NCBI RefSeq assembly: GCF_009708035.1
Contig: NZ_WMBQ01000001.1
Coordinates: forward strand, 2,423,501 to 2,487,500
Direction: 5' to 3'
Origin: Hyphomicrobium album
Lineage (GTDB): Bacteria > Pseudomonadota > Alphaproteobacteria > Rhizobiales > Hyphomicrobiaceae
DNA length: 64,000 nt
The translations under genes were made by a program, and so were the position numbers. This document shows, piece by piece, positions 15,876 through 26,748 of this stretch. A model generated the notes under the pieces. That model did not search any database, was not told the DNA's origin, and was given only the letters and a program-made list of their open reading frames with translations. Numbering within the stretch: position 1 is the first letter of the stretch; each line of letters starts with the position of its first letter.

Positions 15876-16745
15876 ATGAAGTCTGTCGGTATCGCAGCGG
15901 CACTTGTCGTCGCAGGGTCATTGTTCGGCACCGCCGCCGCCCAGCCGACCGTGCTGTGGGAGACGAGCGGACTGAAGACGCCGGAGTCGGCGCTGCCCGT
16001 GCCGGCTGAAGGGTTCGCCTACGTGAGCAACGTGGCCGGCAAACCGACCGACAAAGACGGCAATGGCTTCATCTCGAAGGTGTCGCTCGCCGACGGCAAG
16101 ATCATCGCGCTCGAATGGGCGAAGGGAATGGACGCGCCAAAGGGCATGGCCCTCGCCGGCGGCAAACTCTACACGTCCGACATCGACAAGCTCGTCGAGA
16201 TCGAACCGGCAACCGGCAAGGTTGTTGCCAAGTACGAGGCACCCGGCTCGCAGTTCCTCAACGACGTTGCCGCCGATGCGCAGGGGAACGTGTATGTTTC
16301 CGACTCAAGCGCCAGCACGATCTGGAAGCTGACCGCCGGTAAGCTCGAGAAGTGGATCGACGACAAGGCGCTGAAGTTCCCCAACGGCTTGCACGTGGCG
16401 GGCGACAAGCTGATCGTCGCGGCCTGGGGCCCACCTGGAACTTCCGATAAGGCGGCGGCCTCACCGTCGAACCTCGTCGAGGTGAACATCGCCGACAAGT
16501 CGATCAAGGATCTGGGTGACGGTACGCCCGTCGGCAACCTCGACGGCATCGAGCCCGACGGCAACGACTACATCGTCTCGGACTGGGTGGCCGGAAAGGT
16601 GTTCCGCATCGCCAAATCGGGCAAGGCCGAGCTGATTCTCGATCTCGACCAGGGCACCGCCGATATCGGCTACGTGCCGGATCAGAAGCTGCTGCTCATC
16701 CCGATGATGATGAGCGACAAGCTCATCGCCTACCGCGTGCAGTAG
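15876..16745 (+). CDS. Exported SMP-30/gluconolactonase-like beta-propeller protein
   Basis: A 289-residue protein with a signal peptide cut after about residue 22 (TAAAQ). The mature part has repeated strands such as GNVYVSDSSASTIWKL, FPNGLHVAGDKLIVA and VGNLDGIEPDGNDYIVSDW, the pattern of six-bladed SMP-30/NHL-type propellers. The start at 15876 follows AAAGGAAGG; earlier in-frame starts would spoil the signal peptide. A good hairpin terminator follows the stop. The ligand or lactone substrate cannot be told from the sequence. Confidence 0.8.
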   Translation: MKSVGIAAALVVAGSLFGTAAAQPTVLWETSGLKTPESALPVPAEGFAYVSNVAGKPTDKDGNGFISKVSLADGKIIALEWAKGMDAPKGMALAGGKLYTSDIDKLVEIEPATGKVVAKYEAPGSQFLNDVAADAQGNVYVSDSSASTIWKLTAGKLEKWIDDKALKFPNGLHVAGDKLIVAAWGPPGTSDKAAASPSNLVEVNIADKSIKDLGDGTPVGNLDGIEPDGNDYIVSDWVAGKVFRIAKSGKAELILDLDQGTADIGYVPDQKLLLIPMMMSDKLIAYRVQ

Positions 16746-16753
16746 GTGGCAGC

Positions 16754-16783
16754 GGCGCGCGGCAACCCCGCGCGCCTCTTATT
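16754..16783 (+). terminator. Terminator after the propeller gene
   Basis: GGCGCGCGG (16754-16762) pairs with CCGCGCGCC (16768-16776) over a 5-nt loop, followed by TCTTATT. Confidence 0.7.
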
Positions 16784-16789
16784 CTGCCG

Positions 16790-17059
16790 TTATTGGCCCG
16801 GCGCCGGGGCGACGTCCTCTCTAAGCTCCTTCTGTGCTTCCTCGCCAAGCACCTTCATCATCGGGCCGACGACGAGATCACCCGATGGCGAGTCCTGGCT
16901 TGGCTCTGCGCACTGACCCGTGCTCGCGTCATAGAGACCGTTCTTCGCGGCGCAATCCGCTGCACCATCGTGGCTGGACGCAGGTCCGTCCCCCGCGTGC
17001 ACGGCCGGCATTGAAAGCGCAAGGCAAGCGGCCACGCAGACGCACTTCCAGAATTTCAT
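16790..17059 (-). CDS. Small exported protein of unknown function
   Basis: An 89-residue protein with a signal peptide (MKFWKCVCVAACLALSMPAV, cleavage near HAG at about residue 23). The mature part is short, acidic and has two cysteines (CAAKNGLYDASTGQC), which may form a disulphide loop. GGGGGA precedes the ATG. It is convergent with the propeller gene and lies downstream of trxB on the same strand. No family recognised. Confidence 0.65.
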   Translation of the reverse strand: MKFWKCVCVAACLALSMPAVHAGDGPASSHDGAADCAAKNGLYDASTGQCAEPSQDSPSGDLVVGPMMKVLGEEAQKELREDVAPAPGQ

Positions 17060-17167
17060 TGAAGTCCCCCATATCGGTTAGTGCGATTGGCTTCGGTAAG
17101 CCGTATTAGCGACGGCGGAGGTTTCCTACCGCCTCACGGCATTCTGATGGCCGATCCGTCTAGGCCG

Positions 17168-18181
<1,014 letters not shown>

Positions 18182-18363
18182 CTAAGATTGGGCTGCACTT
18201 AGACCTGTACAAGTGCCAAGGTCAATGCACGCCAGCCGCCAAGCTGGGGGCAGACGACGGCCCTGCAATCTCCGCCGTTAAGCTGATGCCGCGCCACACG
18301 TTGTCCGCTCGAGCCGTGCTACGCTAGCCTGGGGCTGGGGAGCCAAGGGACAGGGTTCGCGTC

Positions 18364-19449
18364 ATGTCGAAAGTGACAACGAGTGTGTTCGGCGCGTTGG
18401 ACGACGCCTGGACGAGCGTCTGCTGGCCGCTCATCGGTCTCCTCAACTTCTTCTTCCGCCCCGACCCCCAGACGGGCGCCGTCGCGCTATGGAAGGTGGC
18501 CCTGTGGCTCGCCGCCAACACGGCCATCCTCTATTTGGCGGTCACGGGCCTCAACACCCAACCGCTGTTCTGGACTCTGGCCGTATTCCTCATCGTGCAC
18601 ATCCTCATCATCTCCGGCAGTCTGCGGATCATGTACGAGGAGAAGCGGGTGATGGAAGGCGCCATGGCCGCCGACAAGATGACGTTCTCGGCGCTTGACG
18701 CCGTCAACAACGTGCCGATCCTCGCTTCGTCCACCGTGTTCTACGTGCTCGGATTGGCGGCACTGATCCAGACGGTGGAGCACACCGGTTTGGCGCAGAT
18801 CCTCCGCAACCGGCCGACGCTAAATCATGAGTACGGCGAATACCTCGCCTGCGTCCTGAATGAGGTGCCGATCGTCACCTCGGTTCTCAACGCGTGGGCC
18901 AACCTCGTCGACCTATCCGACAACATGAGCGCGCAGATCGTCTACAACGGCTGGACCGGCAACGCTGTGCGCCTGATCATCGTCGTGACGCTCTCGATTA
19001 TCGTCGTGCGCGCCCTGCTGCTGCGGTTGACGCAATGGAGCCATCAGCTGTCGATGGCGCATGCCCTGGAGAACGGCACCGTCAGCCCGGAAAGCGTGAA
19101 GAAGCGCCTTGTGCGCGTGCCAACCACGCTGAACAACCACTTGATGCGCACGGCGCTGACGCATCCCGACACCGCCGTGCGCCGGCGGGCGCTCGCCGCC
19201 ATGGCGCGGCTCGAGGTTCCGAACTTTGCGCGTGAGTTCCTCGAGAAGCTCGGCCAACACATCGAGCGCGATCTGGGTCTGGCACACATCCGCGAGACGC
19301 TCGCCGCCATGAATGCCACCGCGCGCGAGAGCATGGCGGGCGAACTCACTTCGGTAATCGAGAAACAGATGCTGTCGATCAAAGATGCGATCGACATGCA
19401 GACCAAGCAGCGGTTGCAAGAGCTGCGCTCGATCCTGACGCGCGCCTAG
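18364..19449 (+). CDS. Uncharacterised membrane protein with a long helical tail
   Basis: A 361-residue protein. About four hydrophobic segments lie near residues 40-60, 66-88, 117-137 and 203-222. The part from about 230 to the end is soluble and helical; it includes HPDTAVRRRALAAMARLEVP, which looks like one HEAT-type repeat, and it ends in a coiled-coil-like region. No family is recognised. It is followed 26 bp later by the KgtP-like carrier gene on the same strand, so they could be co-transcribed. Confidence 0.65.
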   Translation: MSKVTTSVFGALDDAWTSVCWPLIGLLNFFFRPDPQTGAVALWKVALWLAANTAILYLAVTGLNTQPLFWTLAVFLIVHILIISGSLRIMYEEKRVMEGAMAADKMTFSALDAVNNVPILASSTVFYVLGLAALIQTVEHTGLAQILRNRPTLNHEYGEYLACVLNEVPIVTSVLNAWANLVDLSDNMSAQIVYNGWTGNAVRLIIVVTLSIIVVRALLLRLTQWSHQLSMAHALENGTVSPESVKKRLVRVPTTLNNHLMRTALTHPDTAVRRRALAAMARLEVPNFAREFLEKLGQHIERDLGLAHIRETLAAMNATARESMAGELTSVIEKQMLSIKDAIDMQTKQRLQELRSILTRA

Positions 19450-19474
19450 AAGATTTGTCGGAGTAACGGGCGAC

Positions 19475-20806
19475 ATGCACGATCGGGTAGCGGGCGTTTC
19501 GACCAGCGAGCCGCCCGAGACCGGGCTTGCCGACACTGCACGGCGCCTGAAGGCCATCTTCGTAGGCTCGGCCGGTAATCTCGTCGAGTGGTTCGACTTC
19601 TACGCCTACTCGGCATTCGCGCTCTACTTCGCCAAGTCGTTCTTCCCTTCGGAAAGCCAGACGGCGCAGCTGTTGAACGCCGCGGCAATCTTCGCTGTCG
19701 GCTTCCTGATGCGCCCCTTCGGCGGCTGGCTGTTCGGCCACGTCGCCGACCGGCACGGACGGCGTCTGTCGCTCACCATTTCGGTTTTGATGATGTGCGC
19801 GGGCTCGCTCATCATCGCGGTGACGCCGACCTACGCGACCATCGGCATCGCAGCGCCCCTGGTCCTTCTGTTCGCACGGCTGGTGCAGGGCCTGAGCCTC
19901 GGCGGCGAGTACGGCACCAGCGCAACATACCTGAGCGAGGTCGCACACCCCGAGCACCGCGGCTTCTACTCGAGCTTCCAGTACGTGACGCTCATTGGTG
20001 GCCAGCTGCTCGCCATGCTCGTCCTGCTGTTCCTGCAAAAGCTTCTGCTGACGCCCGAGCAGCTCGATGCGTGGGGCTGGCGCATACCGTTCTTCATTGG
20101 CGCCTGCCTCGCCGTCGTCGTCTACTTCATGCGGCGCGACATGCACGAGAGCGAAGCCTTCGTTGAGGCCCAGGCACGGGGCGTGAGCGAAAGCCCTCTG
20201 AAAGGATTGCTGCGTCACCCGCGCGAGGTGGCGATCGTCGTCGGGCTGACACTCGGCGGCACGGTCGCCTTCTACACGTACACGACGTACATGCAGAAGT
20301 TCCTGGTCAACTCCGTCGGGCTGTCGAAGGATACGTCGACCGTCATCGCGGCGAGCACCCTGTTCTTTTACATGTGCCTGCAGCCAGTTGTCGGCGCGAT
20401 CTCGGACATCGTCGGCCGGCGCCCCGTGTTGTTGACCTTCGGCGTGTTGGGCACACTTTTGACCGTTCCGATTCTCACCGCCTTGCAGAACACCGACAGC
20501 GCCTGGACGGCCTTCTTCCTCATCATGGGCGCGCTGGTGATCGTCAGCGGCTACACCGCAATCAACGCGGTGGTGAAGGCTGAGCTGTTTCCGACCGGCG
20601 TGCGCGCCATGGGCGTGGGATTTCCCTACGCGATCACCGTGGCGCTATTCGGGGGTACCGCCGAATACGTGGCGCTGTATCTCAAGGAAATCGGACACGA
20701 GTCCGCCTTCTTTTGGTATGTGACCGGCTGCATTGCAGTGTCGCTGGCCGTGTATGCCTTTATGCGCGACACCCGTCTTCATAGCGCCATGGAACAGTCG
20801 CGGTAA
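19475..20806 (+). CDS. kgtP: MFS metabolite:H+ symporter, KgtP-like
   Basis: A 443-residue major-facilitator carrier with about twelve membrane segments. The stretch GNLVEWFDFYAYSAFALYFA, then GFLMRPFGGWLFGHVADRHGR and ARLVQGLSLGGEYGTSATYL, is very close to the 2-oxoglutarate permease KgtP and the wider metabolite:H+ symporter group; the MFS loop motif (GHVADRHGRR) is intact. 2-Oxoglutarate is the best substrate guess, other dicarboxylates are possible. GGAG lies before the start. Confidence 0.85.
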   Translation: MHDRVAGVSTSEPPETGLADTARRLKAIFVGSAGNLVEWFDFYAYSAFALYFAKSFFPSESQTAQLLNAAAIFAVGFLMRPFGGWLFGHVADRHGRRLSLTISVLMMCAGSLIIAVTPTYATIGIAAPLVLLFARLVQGLSLGGEYGTSATYLSEVAHPEHRGFYSSFQYVTLIGGQLLAMLVLLFLQKLLLTPEQLDAWGWRIPFFIGACLAVVVYFMRRDMHESEAFVEAQARGVSESPLKGLLRHPREVAIVVGLTLGGTVAFYTYTTYMQKFLVNSVGLSKDTSTVIAASTLFFYMCLQPVVGAISDIVGRRPVLLTFGVLGTLLTVPILTALQNTDSAWTAFFLIMGALVIVSGYTAINAVVKAELFPTGVRAMGVGFPYAITVALFGGTAEYVALYLKEIGHESAFFWYVTGCIAVSLAVYAFMRDTRLHSAMEQSR

Positions 20807-20889
20807 AAGGTAGAGGGCGCGGGCGGTCTGGCGTCATCAAGCGCAACGCGCGCCGGCAGTGGGCGCTGGGGACTTCGAGGCTGACACGT

Positions 20890-21630
20890 ATGGCGACGTT
20901 GAGCGACATACCAGCGCTGCGACTCGGCAGGCTTTTCGGCATACCCATCTTTGTTGACGTCACCTTCCTACTCGCTGTCCTCACCATCTTTTTCGGCGTG
21001 GTGCGGCGCCAGTTCCCGAGCCTTGCGGACTACGGCATCGTCGTCTTGCTGGTGACGGCGGGCGTGTTCCTGTCGATCCTCACTCATGAGCTTGGGCATG
21101 CGCTTGTGGCGCGCCGGTTCGGGCTCTATGCCGACGAGATCCGCATCGGCGGGTTTTACGGCCTCGCGATCTTGGCGGGCTCGCCGGCGCGCCGCATCGA
21201 CAGCATTCTCATCCTGCTGGCGGGGCCGCTCGCCAACGCCATCAACTCCATTCTGCTGCTCCTAGCCCTTGGGATGCCGACGCTTACGGATTCGCTTTAC
21301 CTCGGCACTCCCATGTTTGCCTCGCCGGCCACCGACGTTCCGGTGTTGCGCGTTTCGCTTCAGTGGCTCGCCTACGTCAACGTGGGCATCGTGATTTTCA
21401 ATCTGATGCCGGCGTTTCCCCTGGACGGCGGGCGCATCGCCCGCCTGCTCCTCGGCAACGTCCTCGCCGACGCCGCAGCGGTGCGCCTCGTTGCGGGTGC
21501 CGGCCTCCTCATGGGGGTATGGAGCGTGTTCGGAATTGCCAGCTATCCGGCTCTCCTCCTGGCCGGACCTATGCTCGCGCTGGCCAACTACGCCATCTGG
21601 AGGGGCGAACTGGCGGCGCCGGCGGATTAG
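20890..21630 (+). CDS. Site-2 protease family (M50) membrane metalloprotease
   Basis: A 246-residue intramembrane metalloprotease homologue. The zinc motif HELGH is at residues 66-70 inside a hydrophobic segment, and the second site NLMPAFPLDGGR lies at 171-182 with Asp179 as the expected third ligand. About five to six membrane helices; no PDZ or CBS domain, so it is one of the short forms. Such proteases usually cut membrane-bound regulators, but no partner gene is adjacent. Confidence 0.88.
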   Translation: MATLSDIPALRLGRLFGIPIFVDVTFLLAVLTIFFGVVRRQFPSLADYGIVVLLVTAGVFLSILTHELGHALVARRFGLYADEIRIGGFYGLAILAGSPARRIDSILILLAGPLANAINSILLLLALGMPTLTDSLYLGTPMFASPATDVPVLRVSLQWLAYVNVGIVIFNLMPAFPLDGGRIARLLLGNVLADAAAVRLVAGAGLLMGVWSVFGIASYPALLLAGPMLALANYAIWRGELAAPAD

Positions 21631-21756
21631 GCAGCTGCTAGCCGAGGAGCAGGCCGGCTAATTTGCCCGCTTAAGGATCAGGGGCGGAGTGGCCCCTATC
21701 GGTTTTCAAGCTTCTGTGCTAGGTCCGCGCATCTTTTGCAGCGCACAAAGTGACTG

Positions 21757-23580
21757 ATGAAGCTCAGAAACATCGCGATTATCGCCCACGTCGACCATGG
21801 CAAGACCACGCTTGTCGATGAATTGCTCAAGCAATCCGGCGCGTTCCGCGAGGGCCAGCGCGTGGCTGAGCGCGCGATGGATTCGAACGACCTCGAGCGC
21901 GAGCGCGGCATCACCATCCTCGCCAAGTGCACGTCGGTCGTCTGGAAAGACACGCGTATCAACATCGTCGATACGCCGGGCCACGCCGACTTCGGCGGCG
22001 AGGTCGAGCGCATCCTCAACATGGTCGACGGCGTGGTCGTGCTGGTGGATGCCTCCGAAGGTCCGCTGCCGCAGACGAAATTCGTCGTCTCCAAGGCGCT
22101 GAAGCGCGGCATGCGTCCGATCGTCGTGGTCAACAAGATCGATCGTCCCGACGAGCGCCATCAAGACGTTCTGAACGAGATCTTCGATCTGTTCGCCAAC
22201 CTCGACGCGACCGACGAGCAGCTCGACTTCCCGGTGCTGTACGGCTCGGGCCGCAACGGCTGGATGGCGCTGGACCCCGCGGGTCCGCAGGACAGCCTGG
22301 CGCCCATGTTCGACCTGGTGCTGGCGCACGTGCCGCCGCCGACCGTCGAGCCCGGCCCCGTCCGCATTCTGGCGACGACGTTGGAAGCCGACCCGTTCCT
22401 CGGGCGCATTCTCACCGGCCGCATCAGCTCCGGCGTGCTGAAACCGGGAATGCCGCTCAAGGCGCTCAATCGCGACGGCGACGTCGTCGAGAATTTCCGC
22501 GTGCAAAAGGTGCTGGCGTTCCGCGGTCTCGAGCGCACGCCGGTCGACCAGGCCGAAGCGGGCGAGATCGTTGCCATTGCCGGCATGAGCGATGCGACGG
22601 TCGCCGACACCCTGTGCGATCCGTCGGTCGAGGCGCCGCTGCCGGCACAGCCTGTCGATCCGCCGACCCTTTCGATGACCTTCCGCATCAACGATGGGCC
22701 GTTCGCCGGCCAGGAGGGCGACAAGGTGCAGAGCCGCGTCATCCTCGAGCGGCTGATGAAGGAGGCCGAGCGCAACATCGCGATCAAGGTCACGGTGTCC
22801 GACGACAAGGACGCCTTCGACGTCGCCGGCCGCGGTGAGCTGCAGCTCGGCATCTTGATCGAGAACATGCGCCGCGAAGGCTTTGAGCTCACGGTCTCGC
22901 GGCCGAAGGTCGTCTACAAGACGGACGCGGACGGCAACAAAATCGAGCCGATCGAGGAAGTCATCATCGACGTCGATGAGGGCTTCAGCGGCGTCGTGGT
23001 GCAGAAGCTGTCCGAGCGCAAGGGCGAGCTGCTCGAAATGCGGCCCTCGGGCGGGGGGCGCCAGCGCATGGTGTTCCACGTGCCGACGCGCGGCCTGCTC
23101 GGCTACCAAAGCGAACTCCTGTCCGACACGCGCGGCACGGCAGTTATGAACAAGTTGTTCCACGACTACGCGCCATTCAAAGGCGAGATCGCAGGGCGCC
23201 GTACCGGGGTGCTCATCTCGAACTCGGCCGGCGAAGCGGCGGCATATGCAATCTTCAATCTGCAAGATCGCGGACCATTCATGATCGGCGCGCAAACGCG
23301 CGTCTACGAGGGCATGATCGTCGGCGAGCACACGCGCGACAACGACCTCGAAGTCAATGTCGTCAAAGGCAAAAAGCTGACCAACGTACGTGCGTCGGGC
23401 AAGGACGAGAATGTGTTGCTGACGACACCGATGAAGCTCACGCTCGAAAAGGCGATGAGCTACATCACCGACGAGGAGCTCGTCGAAGTCACTCCGAAAT
23501 CGATTCGTCTGCGCAAGCGCTGGCTCGATCCGAACGAGCGCAAGAGAATGGAACGCGCGCGCGATCGGGAAGTCGCGTAG
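21757..23580 (+). CDS. typA: Translational GTPase TypA/BipA
   Basis: A 607-residue ribosome-binding GTPase needed for ribosome assembly and growth under stress. G motifs are clear: HVDHGKTTL (G1), ERGITI (G2), [14 protein letters not shown] (G3) and NKIDRPD (G4). Domain V and the C-terminal region with [15 protein letters not shown] and [13 protein letters not shown] are family-specific. Length is normal and the start [16 protein letters not shown] is canonical. Confidence 0.97.
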   Translation: MKLRNIAIIAHVDHGKTTLVDELLKQSGAFREGQRVAERAMDSNDLERERGITILAKCTSVVWKDTRINIVDTPGHADFGGEVERILNMVDGVVVLVDASEGPLPQTKFVVSKALKRGMRPIVVVNKIDRPDERHQDVLNEIFDLFANLDATDEQLDFPVLYGSGRNGWMALDPAGPQDSLAPMFDLVLAHVPPPTVEPGPVRILATTLEADPFLGRILTGRISSGVLKPGMPLKALNRDGDVVENFRVQKVLAFRGLERTPVDQAEAGEIVAIAGMSDATVADTLCDPSVEAPLPAQPVDPPTLSMTFRINDGPFAGQEGDKVQSRVILERLMKEAERNIAIKVTVSDDKDAFDVAGRGELQLGILIENMRREGFELTVSRPKVVYKTDADGNKIEPIEEVIIDVDEGFSGVVVQKLSERKGELLEMRPSGGGRQRMVFHVPTRGLLGYQSELLSDTRGTAVMNKLFHDYAPFKGEIAGRRTGVLISNSAGEAAAYAIFNLQDRGPFMIGAQTRVYEGMIVGEHTRDNDLEVNVVKGKKLTNVRASGKDENVLLTTPMKLTLEKAMSYITDEELVEVTPKSIRLRKRWLDPNERKRMERARDREVA

Positions 23581-23655
23581 CCAATTTCGCTTTGTGCGGC
23601 GCAAAACCGGCGTGTTATAGCGGTATGCGTGGCACTCAACGGAGGAGGAACTTCC

Positions 23656-23913
23656 ATGAAAAAGTTCGCATGCATTGCACTCGCCTTGACGCTTTGTGGT
23701 GGCGCAGCACTTGCCGACTCCAAGCCCGCAGAGGACGAGGCCGGCAAGATCAAGCAGACGCTTTCGGACTGGGGCTGCGAGGGCGGCACCTTCGAGAAGG
23801 AGACTGAAGCGTCCGGCATGTTCGAGGCTGACGACGTAAAGTGCAAGGACGGCAATCAGTACGACGTCAAGCTCGACGGCAGCTTCAAGATCATCTCCAT
23901 CACTCGCGACTAA
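23656..23913 (+). CDS. Small exported PepSY-like protein
   Basis: An 85-residue protein with a signal peptide (MKKFACIALALTLCGGAALA). The mature part has a helix followed by strands ending YDVKLDGSFKIISITRD, the pattern of a single PepSY-like domain, a fold often found as a protease inhibitor or in envelope proteins. Two Cys (WGC and VKC) may pair. The start at 23656 is preceded by GGAGGAGGAAC; an upstream in-frame start at 23629 is unlikely. An inverted repeat follows. Confidence 0.75.
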   Translation: MKKFACIALALTLCGGAALADSKPAEDEAGKIKQTLSDWGCEGGTFEKETEASGMFEADDVKCKDGNQYDVKLDGSFKIISITRD

Positions 23914-23943
23914 ATCGCGAAGCGCGCGGCATTCATCAAATGG

Positions 23944-23968
23944 CGCCGGCCGATACCATCGGCCGGCG
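23944..23968 (+). terminator. Hairpin after the PepSY-like gene
   Basis: CGCCGGCCGAT and ATCGGCCGGCG form an 11-bp perfect stem with a 3-nt loop. Only a short mixed T-run follows, so it may be factor-assisted. Confidence 0.5.
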
Positions 23969-24032
23969 TAATCGTTTCCGGACCGGCGTCGCGCCTGCTA
24001 TTCAGGCCATCAGCGTGCAATGAGGCGATGCG

Positions 24033-25376
24033 GTGAGCGGCAAGCTTCCCCAATTCAAGGACACGACGAAGGTTGCGCCCATCACCTGGCCGGAAGGCGT
24101 GACGCCGCCGGCGGAATTCATTCGAGCCGTCGACTTCGCTCGCAATGACGAAGGCCATCTGTTCGTCACCGGCCGCGCGGGAACAGGTAAATCGACGCTG
24201 TTGCGCGCCTTGCGTGACCACATTGAGGACGAGTCGGTCGTGCTGGCGCCGACCGGGTTGGCGGCGGTCAACGTCGGCGGCCAGACGATCCATTCGTTCT
24301 TCGGATTCCCCCCGCGCCTCATTGGTCCCGACGATATCCGGCGCAGCCGCAACGGCCGAGTGATGCGCAAACTGAAGGTGATCATCATCGACGAGGTGTC
24401 GATGGTGCGTTCCGACCTGATGTGGGCGATCGACCAGTCGCTGCGCGTCAATCGCGGGCGCCCGCGCGAAGCGTTCGGCGGGGTGCGGCTGATCCTGTTC
24501 GGCGATCTCCACCAGCTACCGCCTGTCGTTCAGGGCGACGTCGCCGAGCACCTCGAAAGTGAGCACGGCGGGCCGTTCTTCTTTCAGGTGTCGTCGCTGA
24601 ACGAGGGTGCGGGGGTTTCGCTGCTCGAGCTCGAGCAGGTGTTCCGCCAAAGCGACGAGACGTTCGTGCACGTGCTCAATCGCGTTCGCGACGGCGACGT
24701 GACGGAGGAAGACCTCGAGGCACTCAACGAGCGCACGCATCCGATCCGCACGTTGAGCGAAGGCGATCCCTACGTCATCCTGACGCCCACGAATGCAGCG
24801 GCGCAGCGCATCAACATGGCCTTCCTCGATGCGCTGCACACGGCCGAACATACCTATGAGGCCGGGATCACGGGCGAGTACTCGGACTCAGCGCATCCGA
24901 CCGATGCCAGCCTCCTCCTCAAGGAGGGCGCCAAGGTGATCCTGCTGCGTAACGATCCCGACAAGCGCTGGGTGAACGGTACCATCGCCCGCATCGCGCG
25001 GCTGGAGGACAAGCGTGTCTGGATCGAGCTCGACGGCAAGACGCATGAGATCGAGCAGGTGTCGTGGGAGGCGCGGCGCTATGCCTACGATCAAACCGCT
25101 GAGAAGATCGTCGAGAACGTCACCGGCACGTTCCGTCAATTTCCCCTGCGATTGGCCTGGGCGCTCACAATTCACAAGTCGCAAGGGCTGACACTCGAAA
25201 AGGTCTATATCGATCTCGGGCGCGGGACGTTCGCCCACGGCCAGGCTTACGTTGCACTCTCCCGCTGCCGGTCGCTGGGAGGCTTGGCGCTCGCGCGGCC
25301 GCTGCGGCCGGCCGATATCCTGTTCGACCGCACCGCCATGGGCTACCGGGAAAAATTTCCCCGGCTACCGACTTAA
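24033..25376 (+). CDS. Pif1/RecD-like superfamily 1B DNA helicase
   Basis: A 447-residue helicase of the short bacterial Pif1-like type. Walker A is TGRAGTGKS (46-54), motif Ia LAPTGLAAVNVGGQTIHSFF, Walker B IIIDEVSM (117-124), and the C-terminal UvrD-like part has LAWALTIHKSQGLTLEKV and YVALSRCRSLGGL. The start is a GTG at 24033. Such enzymes unwind forked or G-quadruplex DNA. It is a single gene with no replication partner nearby. Confidence 0.88.
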   Translation: MSGKLPQFKDTTKVAPITWPEGVTPPAEFIRAVDFARNDEGHLFVTGRAGTGKSTLLRALRDHIEDESVVLAPTGLAAVNVGGQTIHSFFGFPPRLIGPDDIRRSRNGRVMRKLKVIIIDEVSMVRSDLMWAIDQSLRVNRGRPREAFGGVRLILFGDLHQLPPVVQGDVAEHLESEHGGPFFFQVSSLNEGAGVSLLELEQVFRQSDETFVHVLNRVRDGDVTEEDLEALNERTHPIRTLSEGDPYVILTPTNAAAQRINMAFLDALHTAEHTYEAGITGEYSDSAHPTDASLLLKEGAKVILLRNDPDKRWVNGTIARIARLEDKRVWIELDGKTHEIEQVSWEARRYAYDQTAEKIVENVTGTFRQFPLRLAWALTIHKSQGLTLEKVYIDLGRGTFAHGQAYVALSRCRSLGGLALARPLRPADILFDRTAMGYREKFPRLPT

Positions 25377-25477
25377 ATTTCGCTGACGCGAAACCGTTTG
25401 GCCGCGACCGCGTTGCTAACCATCAGAGCCCTCAACACAATATGCTCCGCTAGGCGGTTTGGTGCACCGCAGCATTA

Positions 25478-25497
25478 TTTTGTTGCGCCGCACAAAA
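25478..25497. promoter_or_regulatory. Palindrome upstream of the phasin gene
   Basis: TTTTGT and ACAAAA flank TGCGCCGC. It lies about 107 bp before the phasin start. Phasin genes are usually repressed by PhaR at TGC/GCA-rich sites, so this is a candidate operator. Confidence 0.4.
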
Positions 25498-25603
25498 AAT
25501 CGGATATGGTAGGGCCTCGGTAATGCTCTTCGGAGCCTATGCAACTGCCACCGGTTTTGCGCCGACTGTGCCCCAGCGGCCTTATGCGATTATGGAGAGA
25601 AGA

Positions 25604-26059
25604 ATGAACGATCAATTCGCCCGCCAGGCGCAAGACATGTTCGCCGCTGCCAAAGAGGCGCGCATCCCCGAGAACGTGAAGGCTTTTGCCGAGGAGAGCG
25701 TCGCCAAGACGCGTGACGCCTACACCAAGATCAACGCCGCTACGCAGGACAGCGTGAAGGCCGTCGAGGAGATCGTTCTGGCCGCCCAGGCCGGCGCCAA
25801 GTCGTTCGGCGAGAAGTTCCTGCATGCCGCGACGCTGAACGCCGAGGCTGCTTTTGACGCCGCCGAGGCGATGGCCAAGGCCAAGACGCTCCCCGAGGTT
25901 GCCCGCGTGCAGGCCGACTACTTCAAGCAGCAGCTTGCCACCGCCTCCTCGCAAACCAAGGAATTCTTCGAGCTGTCGAGCAAAATCAGCCGTCAGACGC
26001 TCGAGAGCATGAATTCGGCCGCCAGCAAGAGCTTCGAGCAGTTCAAGAAGGTTGGCTAG
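25604..26059 (+). CDS. Phasin family protein
   Basis: A 151-residue helical protein that coats polyhydroxyalkanoate granules. It shows the phasin pattern: DMFAAAKEARIPENVKAFAE at the start, a central Ala-rich amphipathic part, and ARVQADYFKQQLATASSQTK near the end. The start at 25604 is chosen because GGAGAG lies just upstream; earlier in-frame starts add an unrelated leader. A strong terminator follows. No PHA synthase gene is in the window. Confidence 0.88.
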   Translation: MNDQFARQAQDMFAAAKEARIPENVKAFAEESVAKTRDAYTKINAATQDSVKAVEEIVLAAQAGAKSFGEKFLHAATLNAEAAFDAAEAMAKAKTLPEVARVQADYFKQQLATASSQTKEFFELSSKISRQTLESMNSAASKSFEQFKKVG

Positions 26060-26098
26060 GCCACTAGTCGACTAGGATAAGCGGCGGGTTGCGGCACC

Positions 26099-26131
26099 AA
26101 GGGGTCGCGGAGGATGCTCCGCGGCCCCTTT
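26099..26131 (+). terminator. Phasin terminator
   Basis: A 14-bp stem (AAGGGGTCGCGGAG with CTCCGCGGCCCCTT, one G-U pair) and a GATG loop, ending in a short T-run. Confidence 0.75.
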
Positions 26132-26241
26132 GCCGTAGCCTCCAGCCCTACTTTCAGCAAATCTGGTTCGCAGGATGCGGCGTCTGGCTTAGTCTAGGCC
26201 ATAGTGGCGTTGCGAGTGGCGTTGAGAGCGTAAGTACAGTC

Positions 26242-26748
26242 ATGCTGGGTGAGAGTTCACACTGCGAGATTCGGCCCGGCGTCCCTGCCGATGCCCGAGC
26301 CCTGAGCGAGATCTTCCGCGCCAGCTGGAGCGGCGCCTATCGCGGCATCATCCCGCATTTCCACCTCGACGGCATGATCGAGCGACGGACGCCGGATTGG
26401 TGGAGCACGACCATCAAGTCGGGTGGGCTGCTCGTGCTGCAAGTCGCGGGCGTAGTCGCGGGCTATGCCACGCTCGGCGCGGCTCGCGCCCAGGGTCCCT
26501 ACGAGGGCGAGATCTACGAACTGTACCTGTTGCCGACGCACCAGGGCGTCGGCCTCGGCGAGCGGCTGTTCGAGGCATGCCGCTACCATCTCGACGGCCG
26601 TCAATTGCGCGGTCTCATCGTCTGGGCGCTGGCCGACAACGAGATGGCCGGCGATTTCTATCGCCGCCGCGGTGGGCGCCCGGTCGGTGCGACCTCCGAG
26701 CGCTTCGGACGCGCCAAGCTGAAAAAGATCGCCTTTGCATGGGACTGA
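26242..26748 (+). CDS. GNAT-family N-acetyltransferase
   Basis: A 168-residue protein. The acetyl-CoA loop is HQGVGLGERLF, following the strand EIYELYLLP; the C-terminal NEMAGDFYRRRGG is typical. The N-terminus EIRPGVPADARALSEIFRAS matches the usual GNAT beginning, which supports the start at 26242 over an upstream frame opening. Substrate unknown. The gene stands between the phasin and dapB genes. Confidence 0.85.
   Translation: MLGESSHCEIRPGVPADARALSEIFRASWSGAYRGIIPHFHLDGMIERRTPDWWSTTIKSGGLLVLQVAGVVAGYATLGAARAQGPYEGEIYELYLLPTHQGVGLGERLFEACRYHLDGRQLRGLIVWALADNEMAGDFYRRRGGRPVGATSERFGRAKLKKIAFAWD

Noticed and set aside
21706-23604. 632-codon open frame antisense to typA
   Set aside because: Shadow of a strongly conserved gene; the product has no recognisable family.
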